Positions 47,830-56,162 of a stretch of DNA of 64,000 nt are shown in pieces. Below the pieces are notes generated by a model, which was not told the DNA's origin, made no database searches, and saw only the letters and a program-made list of their open reading frames with translations. The DNA is from DP-36 sp036004365 (GTDB taxonomy: Bacteria; Desulfobacterota; Binatia; UBA9968), in assembly GCA_036004365.1 (NCBI GenBank), contig DASYRN010000200.1, forward strand, positions 1-64,000. The letters run 5' to 3'. Each line of letters starts with the position of its first letter. The first letter of the stretch is position 1. Position numbers and translations under genes: made by a program.

Positions 47830-47900
47830 TAAAAGTTTTACGGAGAAAAAATAGAGCTGAAGTTCCAAACAACCGTGGAAAATTTTTGGCCAGAGAAGAG

Positions 47901-48272
47901 ATGCCGACGATCAATCAGCTAGTGCGTTTCAGCCGGGAGCAACAGAGGAGGAAGAACACCGCCCCCGCGCTGCAGGGATGTCCTCAAAAGAGAGGCGTGT
48001 GTACGCGTGTTTATACCACGACTCCGAAAAAGCCGAACTCGGCCTTACGGAAGGTGGCGCGGGTCCGGCTCACTAACAGCATAGAGGTGACCTCCTATAT
48101 CCCGGGAGTAGGGCACAATCTACAGGAGCACTCGGTGGTGTTGATCCGTGGAGGTCGGGTGAAAGACCTGCCAGGCGTGCGATATCATATCATTCGCGGA
48201 ACCCTGGATTCGATCGGTGTCCAAGAGCGACGACAGAGTCGCTCCAAATACGGCGCCAAAAGGCCAAAGTAA
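47901..48272 (+). CDS. rpsL: 30S ribosomal protein S12
   Basis: A decoding-centre protein of 123 residues. MPTINQLVRFSREQQRRKNT is the normal start, so ATG 47901 is chosen over TTG 47886. The loops TTPKKPNSALRK and GGRVKDLPGVRYH carry the lysines that are wild-type in streptomycin-sensitive bacteria. rpsG follows six bases later. Confidence 0.97.
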   Translation: MPTINQLVRFSREQQRRKNTAPALQGCPQKRGVCTRVYTTTPKKPNSALRKVARVRLTNSIEVTSYIPGVGHNLQEHSVVLIRGGRVKDLPGVRYHIIRGTLDSIGVQERRQSRSKYGAKRPK

Positions 48273-48278
48273 ACCAAG

Positions 48279-48749
48279 ATGCCGCGCAAGGGAGAAGTAA
48301 AAAAAAGGGAGGGTTTACCGGATCCCAAATATGGAGACAAGCTGGTAGCCAAGTTTATCAACACGGTTATGAGGCAGGGCAAGAAGAGCGTGGCGGAGCG
48401 GATCTTGTATGACTCTCTCGATATCGTCACGGCTAAGATCAAAGAGGATTCTTTGGCGGTATTTAAGAGAGCCTTGGACAACGTGAAGCCGGTTGTCGAA
48501 GTGCGTTCCCGGCGAGTCGGGGGCGCTACCTATCAGGTTCCGGTTGAGGTTCGGCCGCAGCGGCGCATTTCTCTGAGCATGCGTTGGCTGCTCGAATCAG
48601 CCCGGCAGCGAAGCGAAAAATCGATGGAAGACAGGCTCGCCGGGGAGCTGATGGATGCGGCGAATAACCGCGGAGGAGCGGTAAAGAAAAAGGAAGATAC
48701 CCATCGCATGGCGGAGGCCAACAGGGCCTTTGCCCATTACCGGTGGTAG
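48279..48749 (+). CDS. rpsG: 30S ribosomal protein S7
   Basis: A 156-residue primary binder of 16S rRNA. Signatures: DPKYGDKLVAKFINTVMRQG, VEVRSRRVGGATYQVPVEVR, SMRWLLESARQRSEKSM and the C-terminal HRMAEANRAFAHYRW. It is the last gene before a strong hairpin-T-run element. Confidence 0.97.
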   Translation: MPRKGEVKKREGLPDPKYGDKLVAKFINTVMRQGKKSVAERILYDSLDIVTAKIKEDSLAVFKRALDNVKPVVEVRSRRVGGATYQVPVEVRPQRRISLSMRWLLESARQRSEKSMEDRLAGELMDAANNRGGAVKKKEDTHRMAEANRAFAHYRW

Positions 48750-48775
48750 TTCATTTAGGAGTTTATAGAGAGAAG

Positions 48776-48803
48776 GGAGGCGGTTCGACCGCCTCCTTTT
48801 TTT
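48776..48803 (+). terminator. Intrinsic terminator or attenuator before fusA
   Basis: GGAGGCGGT (48776-48784) pairs perfectly with ACCGCCTCC (48788-48796) around TCG, and seven T residues follow (48797-48803). This is the clearest terminator structure in the window. fusA starts only 13 bases later, so it either ends the rpsL-rpsG transcript, with fusA started from elsewhere, or works as an attenuator. Confidence 0.8.
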
Positions 48804-48816
48804 CCACCGAGATATC

Positions 48817-50898
48817 ATGGCAAGAACAGTTTCGCTAGATAAGACCCGCAATATCGGCATTATGGCTCACATTGATGCGGGAAAGACCACAACGACCGAG
48901 AGAATTCTCTACTATACGGGAATCAACTATAAGATCGGCGAGGTACACGAAGGAACCGCCACGATGGACTGGATGGTTCAAGAACAGGAGCGCGGGATCA
49001 CCATCACTTCAGCGGCGACCACGTGCCTCTGGCGCGATCACCGAATCAATATTATCGATACTCCCGGTCATGTCGACTTTACCATTGAGGTCGAGCGCTC
49101 GCTGAGAGTTCTCGATGGAGCCGTCGCCGTGTTTTGTTCTGTCGGGGGTGTTGAGCCTCAAACGGAGACCGTTTGGCGCCAGGCGGATAAATACGGGGTT
49201 CCGCGCATCGCTTTTGTCAACAAGATGGATCGGCTTGGGGCTGACTTCTTTCGCGTGGTGCGAATGATCCAAGAGCGTTTGGGTGCTCGGCCGATTCCGG
49301 TGCAGATCCCTATAGGCGCTGAGGATCGTTTTAGAGGCGTGATCGACCTGCTCCAGATGAAGGCGATCCTGTGGGAAGAGGAGAGTCTTGGAGCGAGATA
49401 CCGGGTGGAACCCATTCCCGCTGAACAGCTCGGCCAAGCCGAAGAGTATCGGGAGAAATTGCTCGAGGCCCTAGCGGACGGTAATGAATCCATAATGGAA
49501 AAATATTTGAACGGGCAGGAGATCGGAGAGACCGAGCTCCGCGCCGCGATCCGTAAAGCCGGCCTTGAACTTAAATTAGTTCCAGTCCTCTGCGGCGCCG
49601 CCTTCAGAAACAAGGGGGTTCAGCCTCTGCTTGATGCTGTCGTCGACTATCTTCCGTCGCCTTCAGATATTCCTCCCGTGAAGGGCAAACATCCGACTTC
49701 GCAGAAGGAAGAAACACGACCCGCCAGGGATGATGCGCCCTTTTCGGCCCTGGCCTTTAAGATCATGACGGATCCTTTTGTCGGCACGCTGACGTTTTTC
49801 CGAGTGTATTCGGGGGCGCTGTTCTCGGGGTCTAGCGTCTATAACTCGTCCAAAGGAAAACGGGAGAGGATCGGCCGTCTGTTAAAGATGCATGCGAACA
49901 AACGCGAAGAGATCAAAGAGGTCTATGCTGGCGATATCGCCGCCGCGGTGGGACTGAGAACGGCCACGACCGGAGACACGCTCTGTGATGAGAATCATCC
50001 GATCATTCTAGAGGCGATCGAGTTCCCCGAGCCGGTCATTTCGATCGCTATTGAACCGAAGAGCAAGGCCGATCAGGAAAAACTCGGGCTTTCGCTGCAG
50101 AAACTGGCGACGGAGGATCCGTCTTTTAGAGTCCGCACGGACCAGGAGACGGGACAGACCATCATCTCCGGGATGGGAGAGCTGCACTTGGAGATCATCG
50201 TGGATCGGCTCCTCAGGGAATTCAGCGTGGGAGCGAATGTCGGCAAGCCGCAGGTCGCCTATAAAGAGACAATCCGCAAGATGGCCGAACAGGAAGGGAA
50301 GTTCATTCGCCAGACGGGAGGTCGAGGACAATACGGGCATGTTTTCCTTAGAGTGGAGCCGCAACAGCCCGGGAGCGGCTTTGAGTTTGTCAATGCGATC
50401 AAAGGGGGATCGATTCCACGGGAATACATCCCGGCTGTCGAAAAGGGAGTCAAGGAGGCCATGGAGAACGGCGCTTTGGCCGGCTACCCGATCGTCGATG
50501 TCAAAGCCACTCTCTTGGATGGTAGCTACCACGACGTCGACTCTTCGGAGATCGCCTTTAAGATTGCGGGCTCCATGGCCTTCAAGGCTGCGGTCAGCAA
50601 GGGAAGTCCAGTGCTGCTCGAGCCAATTATGGCTGTCGAAGTCGTTGTGCCCGAAGAGTTCATGGGCGAGGTCATCGGAGATATTAATGCTCGGCGCGGA
50701 AAGGTGCTCGGAATGGATTCACGCCCTGCGGCTCAGGTCATTGAGGCGCGAGTCCCTCTCGCAGAGATGTTCGGCTACGCGACGGATTTGCGTTCTATGA
50801 CCCAGGGTAGAGCGACCTACACCATGCAGTTTTCCCACTATGAACCTGTGCCCGCGACGATTTCCGAAGAGATTAGTGCAAAGGCTATTGGGCTCTAG
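48817..50898 (+). CDS. fusA: Translation elongation factor G
   Basis: The translocation GTPase, 693 residues. G motifs AHIDAGKTTTTERILYYTG, ERGITITSAATTCLW, DTPGHVDF and NKMDRLGADF, then domains II-V (RQTGGRGQYGHVFLRVEPQ; EPIMAVEVVVPEEFMGEVIG; FGYATDLRSMTQGRATYTM). No good ribosome binding site is visible in the short space after the upstream hairpin. No tuf follows; rpsJ comes next. Confidence 0.97.
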   Translation: MARTVSLDKTRNIGIMAHIDAGKTTTTERILYYTGINYKIGEVHEGTATMDWMVQEQERGITITSAATTCLWRDHRINIIDTPGHVDFTIEVERSLRVLDGAVAVFCSVGGVEPQTETVWRQADKYGVPRIAFVNKMDRLGADFFRVVRMIQERLGARPIPVQIPIGAEDRFRGVIDLLQMKAILWEEESLGARYRVEPIPAEQLGQAEEYREKLLEALADGNESIMEKYLNGQEIGETELRAAIRKAGLELKLVPVLCGAAFRNKGVQPLLDAVVDYLPSPSDIPPVKGKHPTSQKEETRPARDDAPFSALAFKIMTDPFVGTLTFFRVYSGALFSGSSVYNSSKGKRERIGRLLKMHANKREEIKEVYAGDIAAAVGLRTATTGDTLCDENHPIILEAIEFPEPVISIAIEPKSKADQEKLGLSLQKLATEDPSFRVRTDQETGQTIISGMGELHLEIIVDRLLREFSVGANVGKPQVAYKETIRKMAEQEGKFIRQTGGRGQYGHVFLRVEPQQPGSGFEFVNAIKGGSIPREYIPAVEKGVKEAMENGALAGYPIVDVKATLLDGSYHDVDSSEIAFKIAGSMAFKAAVSKGSPVLLEPIMAVEVVVPEEFMGEVIGDINARRGKVLGMDSRPAAQVIEARVPLAEMFGYATDLRSMTQGRATYTMQFSHYEPVPATISEEISAKAIGL

Positions 50899-50933
50899 TA
50901 TACGACTCGATCGTTTGCAGTTTCGGACTAGGC

Positions 50934-51242
50934 ATGAACGAAAAGATTCGGATTCGGCTCAAGGCTTACGATCACCGCGTATTGGACCAAGCGGTCGGGG
51001 AGATCGTAGAGACCGTCAAGCGCACCGGCGGAAGAGTCGCCGGGCCTATTCCTTTACCTACGAGGATCGAACGATTTACGGTCAACCGGTCCCCTCATGT
51101 GGATAAAAAGTCCAGAGAGCAGTTTGAAATTCGTACCCATAAGAGGCTTTTGGATATTCTCGAACCGACTCAGCAGACCATCGATGCTTTGGGGAAATTG
51201 GATCTGGCTGCGGGTGTGGATGTAGAGATCAAACTCCAATGA
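50934..51242 (+). CDS. rpsJ: 30S ribosomal protein S10
   Basis: 102 residues: IRIRLKAYDHRVLDQAVGEI, then the rRNA-binding loop (GPIPLPTRIERFTVNRSPHV) and FEIRTHKRLLDILEPTQQT. It opens the S10 part of the cluster. It is also the NusE transcription factor. Confidence 0.97.
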   Translation: MNEKIRIRLKAYDHRVLDQAVGEIVETVKRTGGRVAGPIPLPTRIERFTVNRSPHVDKKSREQFEIRTHKRLLDILEPTQQTIDALGKLDLAAGVDVEIKLQ

Positions 51243-51251
51243 GAAAATGAA

Positions 51252-51289
51252 GTATTGGATGATTCCTCATTACTCCATCAATCCAGTAC
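51252..51289 (+). repeat. Palindrome directly upstream of rplC
   Basis: GTATTGGATGAT (51252-51263) pairs with ATCAATCCAGTAC (51277-51289) with a G-U and one bulge. TACTCCA and similar words recur in the gap. It occupies most of the rpsJ-rplC space, and the rplC start has no clear ribosome binding site, so folding here could affect translation. Confidence 0.5.
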
Positions 51290-51307
51290 TCCAATTCTAT
51301 TTTGATT

Positions 51308-51946
51308 ATGACTGGACTCATAGGCAAAAAACTTGGGATGACGCAGCTCTTTAGCGCGGACGGCAGCGTTGTGCCCGTCACAGTGATCGAGACCGGCCCG
51401 TGTGTCGTCGTACAGAAACGGGAAGCAGGCAGGGACGGATACAGTGCGCTTCAGCTCGGGTTTGGAACGAAAAAGGGCCAGAGGGTGAATAAACCGGAGC
51501 AGGGGCATCTCAAGAAAGTGGGTAAGGGCGCCTTTCAGGTGCTGCGTGAATTTCGCTCCGAGGATCTGTCGCCGTACGAAGTAGGACAGGAGATTAAGGT
51601 TTCGGATATGTTCAAGACGGGGGATCGCGTTGATGTCACCGGTACTTCAAAGGGAAGGGGTTTTGCCGGGGTCATCAAGCGGTGGGGCTTCGGAGGGTTT
51701 CCCGGCTCGCATGGAACCCATGAGTATTTTCGTCACGGCGGATCTATCGGAAACCGCTCTTTTCCCGGTCGTGTTTTCAAGGGGAAAAGAATGGCGGGTC
51801 AGTGGGGGAATGAAAAGATATCGGTGCAGAATCTTGAAGTGATGGATGTCCGAGCCGAGGGAAATCTACTTCTGCTCAGAGGAGCTGTGCCGGGATCGAG
51901 GGGAAAGGTGCTTTTGATCCGGCGTACTGTTAAGCGGGGAAAATAA
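51308..51946 (+). CDS. rplC: 50S ribosomal protein L3
   Basis: 212 residues with the start MTGLIGKKLGMTQLFSADGS and the core KGRGFAGVIKRWGFGG, SHGTHEYFRHGGSIGNRSFP, KRMAGQWG, which approaches the peptidyl-transferase centre. ATG 51308 is preferred; a TTG at 51302 would add two residues. Confidence 0.96.
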   Translation: MTGLIGKKLGMTQLFSADGSVVPVTVIETGPCVVVQKREAGRDGYSALQLGFGTKKGQRVNKPEQGHLKKVGKGAFQVLREFRSEDLSPYEVGQEIKVSDMFKTGDRVDVTGTSKGRGFAGVIKRWGFGGFPGSHGTHEYFRHGGSIGNRSFPGRVFKGKRMAGQWGNEKISVQNLEVMDVRAEGNLLLLRGAVPGSRGKVLLIRRTVKRGK

Positions 51947-51948
51947 AA

Positions 51949-52545
51949 ATGACCGTACAAGTCATCCGTCCTCAGCTTAACGAAGAAATCTTTGCTGCTA
52001 GAGTGCGTCCCCACTTGCTCCATCAAACAGTCGTCATGCAGCTCAACAATCGCCGGGCCGGAGCGGCGTCGACCAAGTCGAAGGGCCTCGTGAGAGGAGG
52101 GGGCAAGAAGCCCTGGCGCCAGAAGGGTACTGGGCGGGCACGCGCCGGCAGCATCCGGTCGCCTCTATGGGTTGGGGGGGGGACCATTTTCGGTCCGCAA
52201 CCCAGGGACTATTCTTACCGGTTACCCAGGAAGGCGAGGAAGCAGGCCCTGTTCTCGGCGCTGAGCGTTAAGAACCGGGACGGAAAAATTATCGTTTTGG
52301 ATAAGTTGGAGTTGGCTGAGGCCAAGACGAAGATCATGCGGCAGATTCTGGATGATCTTAAGATTACCAGCGCGCTGATTGTTATACCTGAGCCCGATGA
52401 AAAGATCGAACGTTCTTCACGTAATCTTCCTGCGGTCAAGGTGATCCGGGTCGATGGGCTTAACGTTTACGATCTTTTGCGCCACGAACATCTGATTTTG
52501 ACCGAAGGGTCGCTTAAGCGTATCGAAGAGAGGTTGGTGGCGTGA
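51949..52545 (+). CDS. rplD: 50S ribosomal protein L4
   Basis: 198 residues; the extended loop KSKGLVRGGGKKPWRQKGTG then RARAGSIRSPLWVGGG lines the exit tunnel. In many bacteria L4 also represses the S10 operon. It begins two bases after rplC and its stop overlaps the rplW start. Confidence 0.97.
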   Translation: MTVQVIRPQLNEEIFAARVRPHLLHQTVVMQLNNRRAGAASTKSKGLVRGGGKKPWRQKGTGRARAGSIRSPLWVGGGTIFGPQPRDYSYRLPRKARKQALFSALSVKNRDGKIIVLDKLELAEAKTKIMRQILDDLKITSALIVIPEPDEKIERSSRNLPAVKVIRVDGLNVYDLLRHEHLILTEGSLKRIEERLVA

Positions 52546-52832
52546 AGGATCACCGACAGATCATCCAGGCGCCTTTGATCACCGAGAAGGGCTCTCTTCT
52601 CAGCGAGACGGCCCATCAGGTTCTGTTTAAGGTCCGGCCCGATGCGAACAAGATCGAGGTCAAGAAGGCGATCGAGACGCTTTTTCATGTCAAGGTGATC
52701 AAAGTAAGAATGAGTCGCTATCTTGGAAAGATGAAGAGAGTGGGGAAAAACATGGGCCGCTTGCCGCAATGGAAAAAGGCCTACGTGACGCTGAGAGACG
52801 GCGATAAGATCGACTTCTTCGGAGGCGCCTGA
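52542..52832 (+). CDS. rplW: 50S ribosomal protein L23
   Basis: A tunnel-exit protein that docks trigger factor and SRP. 96 residues with IIQAPLITEKGSLL, FKVRPDANKIEVKKAIETLF and the loop KVRMSRYLGKMKRVGKNMGR. Start GTG 52542 overlaps the rplD stop (GTGA), a translational-coupling arrangement. Confidence 0.96.
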   Translation: MKDHRQIIQAPLITEKGSLLSETAHQVLFKVRPDANKIEVKKAIETLFHVKVIKVRMSRYLGKMKRVGKNMGRLPQWKKAYVTLRDGDKIDFFGGA

Positions 52833-52836
52833 GCTA

Positions 52837-52930
52837 TTTGGGATTTTAAATTTCCGATTTTGGATTACATCATTCGACTGAGCTCACGACGAAGTCTACA
52901 ATCGAAAAATCCAAAATCTAGAATCGGAAG
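52837..52930 (+). repeat. Nested palindromic repeat between rplW and rplB
   Basis: An outer AT-rich pair (CCGATTTTGGATT at about 52854; AATCCAAAATCTAG at about 52909) encloses TTCGACTGAGCTCACGACGAA at 52873-52893, itself a degenerate palindrome. The outer arms match the family at 55171, 56535 and 63200. Confidence 0.6.
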
Positions 52931-52935
52931 TTAGA

Positions 52936-53760
52936 ATGGCAATAAAGAACTATCAACCGACTTCGCCCGGCATCCGGTTTCGGACTGGTCTGACCTTCGA
53001 GGAGGTCACAAAAACGGACCCGGAAAAAGGTTTGCTTTTGCCTCTAAAGCGAAGTGGAGGGCGAAACAACACAGGCCGGATCACGAGCGATCATCGGGGA
53101 GGAGGTCACAAGCGCCTTTATCGGCTGATCGATTTCAAGCGCGACAAGAAGGGAGTTCCGGGGAAGGTGGAGTCGATCGAATACGACCCCAACCGATCCG
53201 CGCGCATCGCGCTTCTTTGTTACGCCGATGGAGAAAAACGCTATATTCTTGCCCCGGATCAGCTCCGCGTAGGTGATTCGGTCATTTCCGGTGATGACAA
53301 GGTCGATATCCAGCCGGGAAACTCTCTGCCTCTGAAACTCATCCCCGTAGGCACAATGATTCACAACATTGAGCTCAAAATCGGCAAAGGGGGCCAATTG
53401 GTTCGAAGTGCCGGGGCCGCGGCGCAACTGATGGCGAAGGAGGGGAAATATGCACTGGTTAAGCTTCCCTCTGGAGAACTGCGTAACGTGCTTGCGGAGT
53501 GCCGCGCGACCGTGGGGCAGGTCGGGAATCTTGAGCAGGAAAATATCTCTCTAGGGAAGGCGGGTAGGGTACGTTGGCTGGGGAGAAAGCCGGTGACGCG
53601 CGGGATCGCCAAGAATCCTGTGGATCACCCCCACGGCGGAGGGGAGGGTCGTTCCAAGGGAAATCACCCCCAGACTCCTTGGGGAAAGCCAACTAAGGGA
53701 TACAAGACAAGAAAGAACCGCGCATCGGATAAGTATATTGTGAAGCGGAAAGAGGGCTAA
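52936..53760 (+). CDS. rplB: 50S ribosomal protein L2
   Basis: 274 residues: KRSGGRNNTGRITSDHRGGG, RSARIALLCYADGEKRYILA and the C-terminal VDHPHGGGEGRSKGNHPQTP, with the conserved His region near the peptidyl-transferase centre. It stops one base before rpsS. Confidence 0.97.
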   Translation: MAIKNYQPTSPGIRFRTGLTFEEVTKTDPEKGLLLPLKRSGGRNNTGRITSDHRGGGHKRLYRLIDFKRDKKGVPGKVESIEYDPNRSARIALLCYADGEKRYILAPDQLRVGDSVISGDDKVDIQPGNSLPLKLIPVGTMIHNIELKIGKGGQLVRSAGAAAQLMAKEGKYALVKLPSGELRNVLAECRATVGQVGNLEQENISLGKAGRVRWLGRKPVTRGIAKNPVDHPHGGGEGRSKGNHPQTPWGKPTKGYKTRKNRASDKYIVKRKEG

Positions 53761-53761
53761 G

Positions 53762-54136
53762 ATGGCACGCTCAGTCAAAAAGGGGCCTTTTGTGGATGAA
53801 CATCTCAGGCGTAAGGTCGAGGCGATGAATAGCACCAAAGAAAGGAAGGTCTTAAAAACATGGTCGCGCCGCTCCACGATTACACCTGAAATGGTCGGCC
53901 ACACGATTGCCGTCCATAATGGGAGAAAATTTATTCCGGTTTTTATCACGGAGAATATGGTCGGCCACAAACTGGGTGAGTTCGCCCCGACAAGAACCTT
54001 TTACGTGCATTCCGGCGACCGTAAAGGAGAGGCCAAGGAGACGGTTCCTGCAGGAGGCCCATCGGCGCCCGGTGCTCCCACCCCTCAACCGACTGCTGCC
54101 GCGCCCAAACCGGCCGCGGCTCCGAAGCCCAGTTAG
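53762..54136 (+). CDS. rpsS: 30S ribosomal protein S19 with Ala/Pro-rich tail
   Basis: The first 90 residues are ordinary S19 (MARSVKKGPFVDEHLRRKV; TITPEMVGHTIAVHNGRKF; GHKLGEFAPTRTF). Most bacterial S19 end near residue 92; this one continues for about 32 residues rich in Ala, Pro and Gly (VPAGGPSAPGAPTPQ; AAAPKPAAAPKPS). The reading frame ends cleanly before rplV. The tail would project near the A-site finger and tRNA; its role is unknown. Confidence 0.95.
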   Translation: MARSVKKGPFVDEHLRRKVEAMNSTKERKVLKTWSRRSTITPEMVGHTIAVHNGRKFIPVFITENMVGHKLGEFAPTRTFYVHSGDRKGEAKETVPAGGPSAPGAPTPQPTAAAPKPAAAPKPS

Positions 54137-54162
54137 CGGCTTGAAAAGTCGAGAAGAGGCCA

Positions 54163-54498
54163 ATGGAAGCACGCGCCGTTACAAGGTTTGTGCGGATCTC
54201 TCCGCGAAAGGTAAGGCTGGTAGTGGATCAAATTCGGGGCAAGGGAGTTGAGGAGGCCATCAATATTCTTAAGTTTGTCCCCAAGCGATCGGCGGGACTT
54301 GTGGCCAAGACCCTTCGGGCGGCGGTCGCCAACGCGGAGGGAACACAGAGTGTTGATGTAGATCGTCTCTATGTCAAGCGGGTCACGGTCGATGAAGGGG
54401 GTATGTGGAAGCGCTTTACCCCTCGAGCCATGGGGCGCGCTACCCGCATCCGCAAGAGGCTGAGCCATATCACTATCGTGGTGGACGAGAGGAGTTAA
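54163..54498 (+). CDS. rplV: 50S ribosomal protein L22
   Basis: 111 residues; ARAVTRFVRISPRKVRLVVD and the tunnel loop region ending GMWKRFTPRAMGRATRIRKR, with wild-type-looking residues at the constriction. It overlaps nothing; rpsC begins six bases later. Confidence 0.97.
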   Translation: MEARAVTRFVRISPRKVRLVVDQIRGKGVEEAINILKFVPKRSAGLVAKTLRAAVANAEGTQSVDVDRLYVKRVTVDEGGMWKRFTPRAMGRATRIRKRLSHITIVVDERS

Positions 54499-54504
54499 TC
54501 CTTT

Positions 54505-55167
54505 ATGGGTCAAAAAACGCATCCCAAAATCTTTCGCATCGGGGTCATCGAATCTTGGGATTCCAAGTGGTACGCGCGTCAGGACTACGCGAGACTCCTC
54601 CACGAAGATTTCAAAATCAAAAAGTTTTTGAAGACTCGCCTCTATCATGCCGGGATTTCCAAGATCGAGATTGAAAGGGCGGCTAATAAGGCCAAGATTA
54701 ATATCCATACCGCCCGTCCTGGAATTGTCATCGGCAAGAAGGGTGCGGAAATAGAAAAGTTAAAGGAAGAACTTGCGCGTTTGGCGAGCCGTGAGATCTA
54801 TCTCAACATCATTGAAGTACGCCGTCCAGATTTAGATGCCCAGCTTGTGGGGGAGAACGTCGCATTGCAACTAGAGCGACGAGTCGCTTTCCGTCGAGCG
54901 ATGAAGGAGAGCGTTTCAAGGGCGTTGCGAATGGGCGCCCAAGGAATCAAGATTCAATGTGCCGGCAGGCTGGGTGGGAACGAGATCGCGCGCACCGAGT
55001 GGTACCGCGAAGGTCGAGTGCCTCTGCACACCTTACGCGCTGATATCAGTTATGGTTTTGCCGAGGCTCGGACGACTTACGGGGTAATCGGCGTCAAGGT
55101 CTGGATTTTCCGTGGCGAGATTCTGACCGAGGAGGAGGAGCAGCAGAAGGTCGCCATGGGAGCCTAA
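54505..55167 (+). CDS. rpsC: 30S ribosomal protein S3
   Basis: 220 residues; MGQKTHPKIFRIGVIESWDS, the KH domain (TARPGIVIGKKGAEIEKLKE) and the C-terminal domain (GAQGIKIQCAGRLGGNEIAR, HTLRADISYGFAEARTTYG) at the mRNA entry site. Confidence 0.97.
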   Translation: MGQKTHPKIFRIGVIESWDSKWYARQDYARLLHEDFKIKKFLKTRLYHAGISKIEIERAANKAKINIHTARPGIVIGKKGAEIEKLKEELARLASREIYLNIIEVRRPDLDAQLVGENVALQLERRVAFRRAMKESVSRALRMGAQGIKIQCAGRLGGNEIARTEWYREGRVPLHTLRADISYGFAEARTTYGVIGVKVWIFRGEILTEEEEQQKVAMGA

Positions 55168-55170
55168 CAA

Positions 55171-55224
55171 TTTTTGATTTTGGGTTTTAGATTTAATCGA
55201 AAATGGGCAATCCAAAATCAAAAA
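55171..55224 (+). repeat. AT-rich palindrome between rpsC and rplP
   Basis: TTTTTGATTTTGG (55171-55183) is the exact complement of CCAAAATCAAAAA (55212-55224), a 13-base-pair stem with a 28-base loop. It is the same family as the repeats at 52837, 56529 and 63191. Confidence 0.75.
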
Positions 55225-55254
55225 TAAGCGCAGTGGCCTAGGATTAGGGAGAGG

Positions 55255-55680
55255 ATGTTAGAGCCAAAGAAAGTAAAATACCGCAAGCAGCAGAAGGGGA
55301 GAAGAGGCGGGACCGCCTGGAGAGGCGCCACGTTGGCCTTCGGGGACTACGGACTCAAGGCCATCGGACGAGGTTGGATGTCCGCCCGCGAGATAGAGGC
55401 GGCGCGAGTGGCTTTGACCCGTTATTTGAAACGGGGCGGAAAAGTCTGGATCCGTATTTTTCCTGACAAGCCGATAACGAAGAAACCCGCGGAGACTCGT
55501 ATGGGGAAAGGAAAGGGCGCTCCGGAGGGATGGGTGGCTGTGATCAAGCCGGGAAGAATCCTCTTTGAGATGGAGGGAGTAGAGCACGATTTAGCCCGAG
55601 AGGCTTTTCGCTTGGCTTCTCATAAACTTTCTATCCCTACTCTTTTCGTGGAACGGAGAGGTGTGGTGCATGGAAGTTAA
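55255..55680 (+). CDS. rplP: 50S ribosomal protein L16
   Basis: 141 residues: MLEPKKVKYRKQQKGRRGGT, GWMSAREIEAARVALTRYLK, RMGKGKGAPEGWVAVIKPGR. AGGGAGAGG precedes ATG 55255. It overlaps rpmC by 11 bases. Confidence 0.97.
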   Translation: MLEPKKVKYRKQQKGRRGGTAWRGATLAFGDYGLKAIGRGWMSAREIEAARVALTRYLKRGGKVWIRIFPDKPITKKPAETRMGKGKGAPEGWVAVIKPGRILFEMEGVEHDLAREAFRLASHKLSIPTLFVERRGVVHGS

Positions 55681-55873
55681 AGAGATGAGAGATATGAGCA
55701 TGGACGAGCTGATCCAGAAGCGGGGGGAGCTTCGTGAGTCGATCTTTAATCTAAAACTCAAGAGGGCGACCAGTCGGCTCGAGAGTCCTATGAAATTACG
55801 AGAGGCCAGAAAGGATTTGGCTCGCATCGAAACTATTTTGACGGAGAGGGAATTGCAGGGAGCGAGGGGATAG
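55670..55873 (+). CDS. rpmC: 50S ribosomal protein L29
   Basis: A 67-residue two-helix protein at the tunnel exit: MRDMSMDELIQKRGELRESI, KRATSRLESPMKLREARKDL. I chose ATG 55670 with GGAGAGG upstream and an 11-base overlap with rplP. Confidence 0.94.
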   Translation: MEVKEMRDMSMDELIQKRGELRESIFNLKLKRATSRLESPMKLREARKDLARIETILTERELQGARG

Positions 55874-55874
55874 C

Positions 55875-56162
55875 ATGGCCGAGAGGCGGGTGCGAAAAGA
55901 GCGCAGGGGGCTGGTTATCAGCAATCGGATGCAGAACACCGTGGTGGTTTCCATCGGTCGGACGGTCATGCACCCCAAATACAGGAAGTACCTGAAGTTG
56001 CAAAGCCACGTGAAGGCCCATGATGAGAAGAACGAATGCCAGATAGGTGATCGAGTGTCGATCGTTGAATGCCGTCCCTTGAGTCGGGAAAAACGCTGGC
56101 GGGTGCGCCGCATCTTGGAGCGGGCGGCACAGGCAGAGGGGGATGCGGAGGCGCGTGGATGA
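55875..56162 (+). CDS. rpsQ: 30S ribosomal protein S17
   Basis: 95 residues; RKERRGLVISNRMQNTVVVS, KYLKLQSHVKAHDEKNECQI, VSIVECRPLSREKRWRVRRI. It begins one base after rpmC and its stop overlaps the rplN start as ATGA. Confidence 0.96.
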   Translation: MAERRVRKERRGLVISNRMQNTVVVSIGRTVMHPKYRKYLKLQSHVKAHDEKNECQIGDRVSIVECRPLSREKRWRVRRILERAAQAEGDAEARG

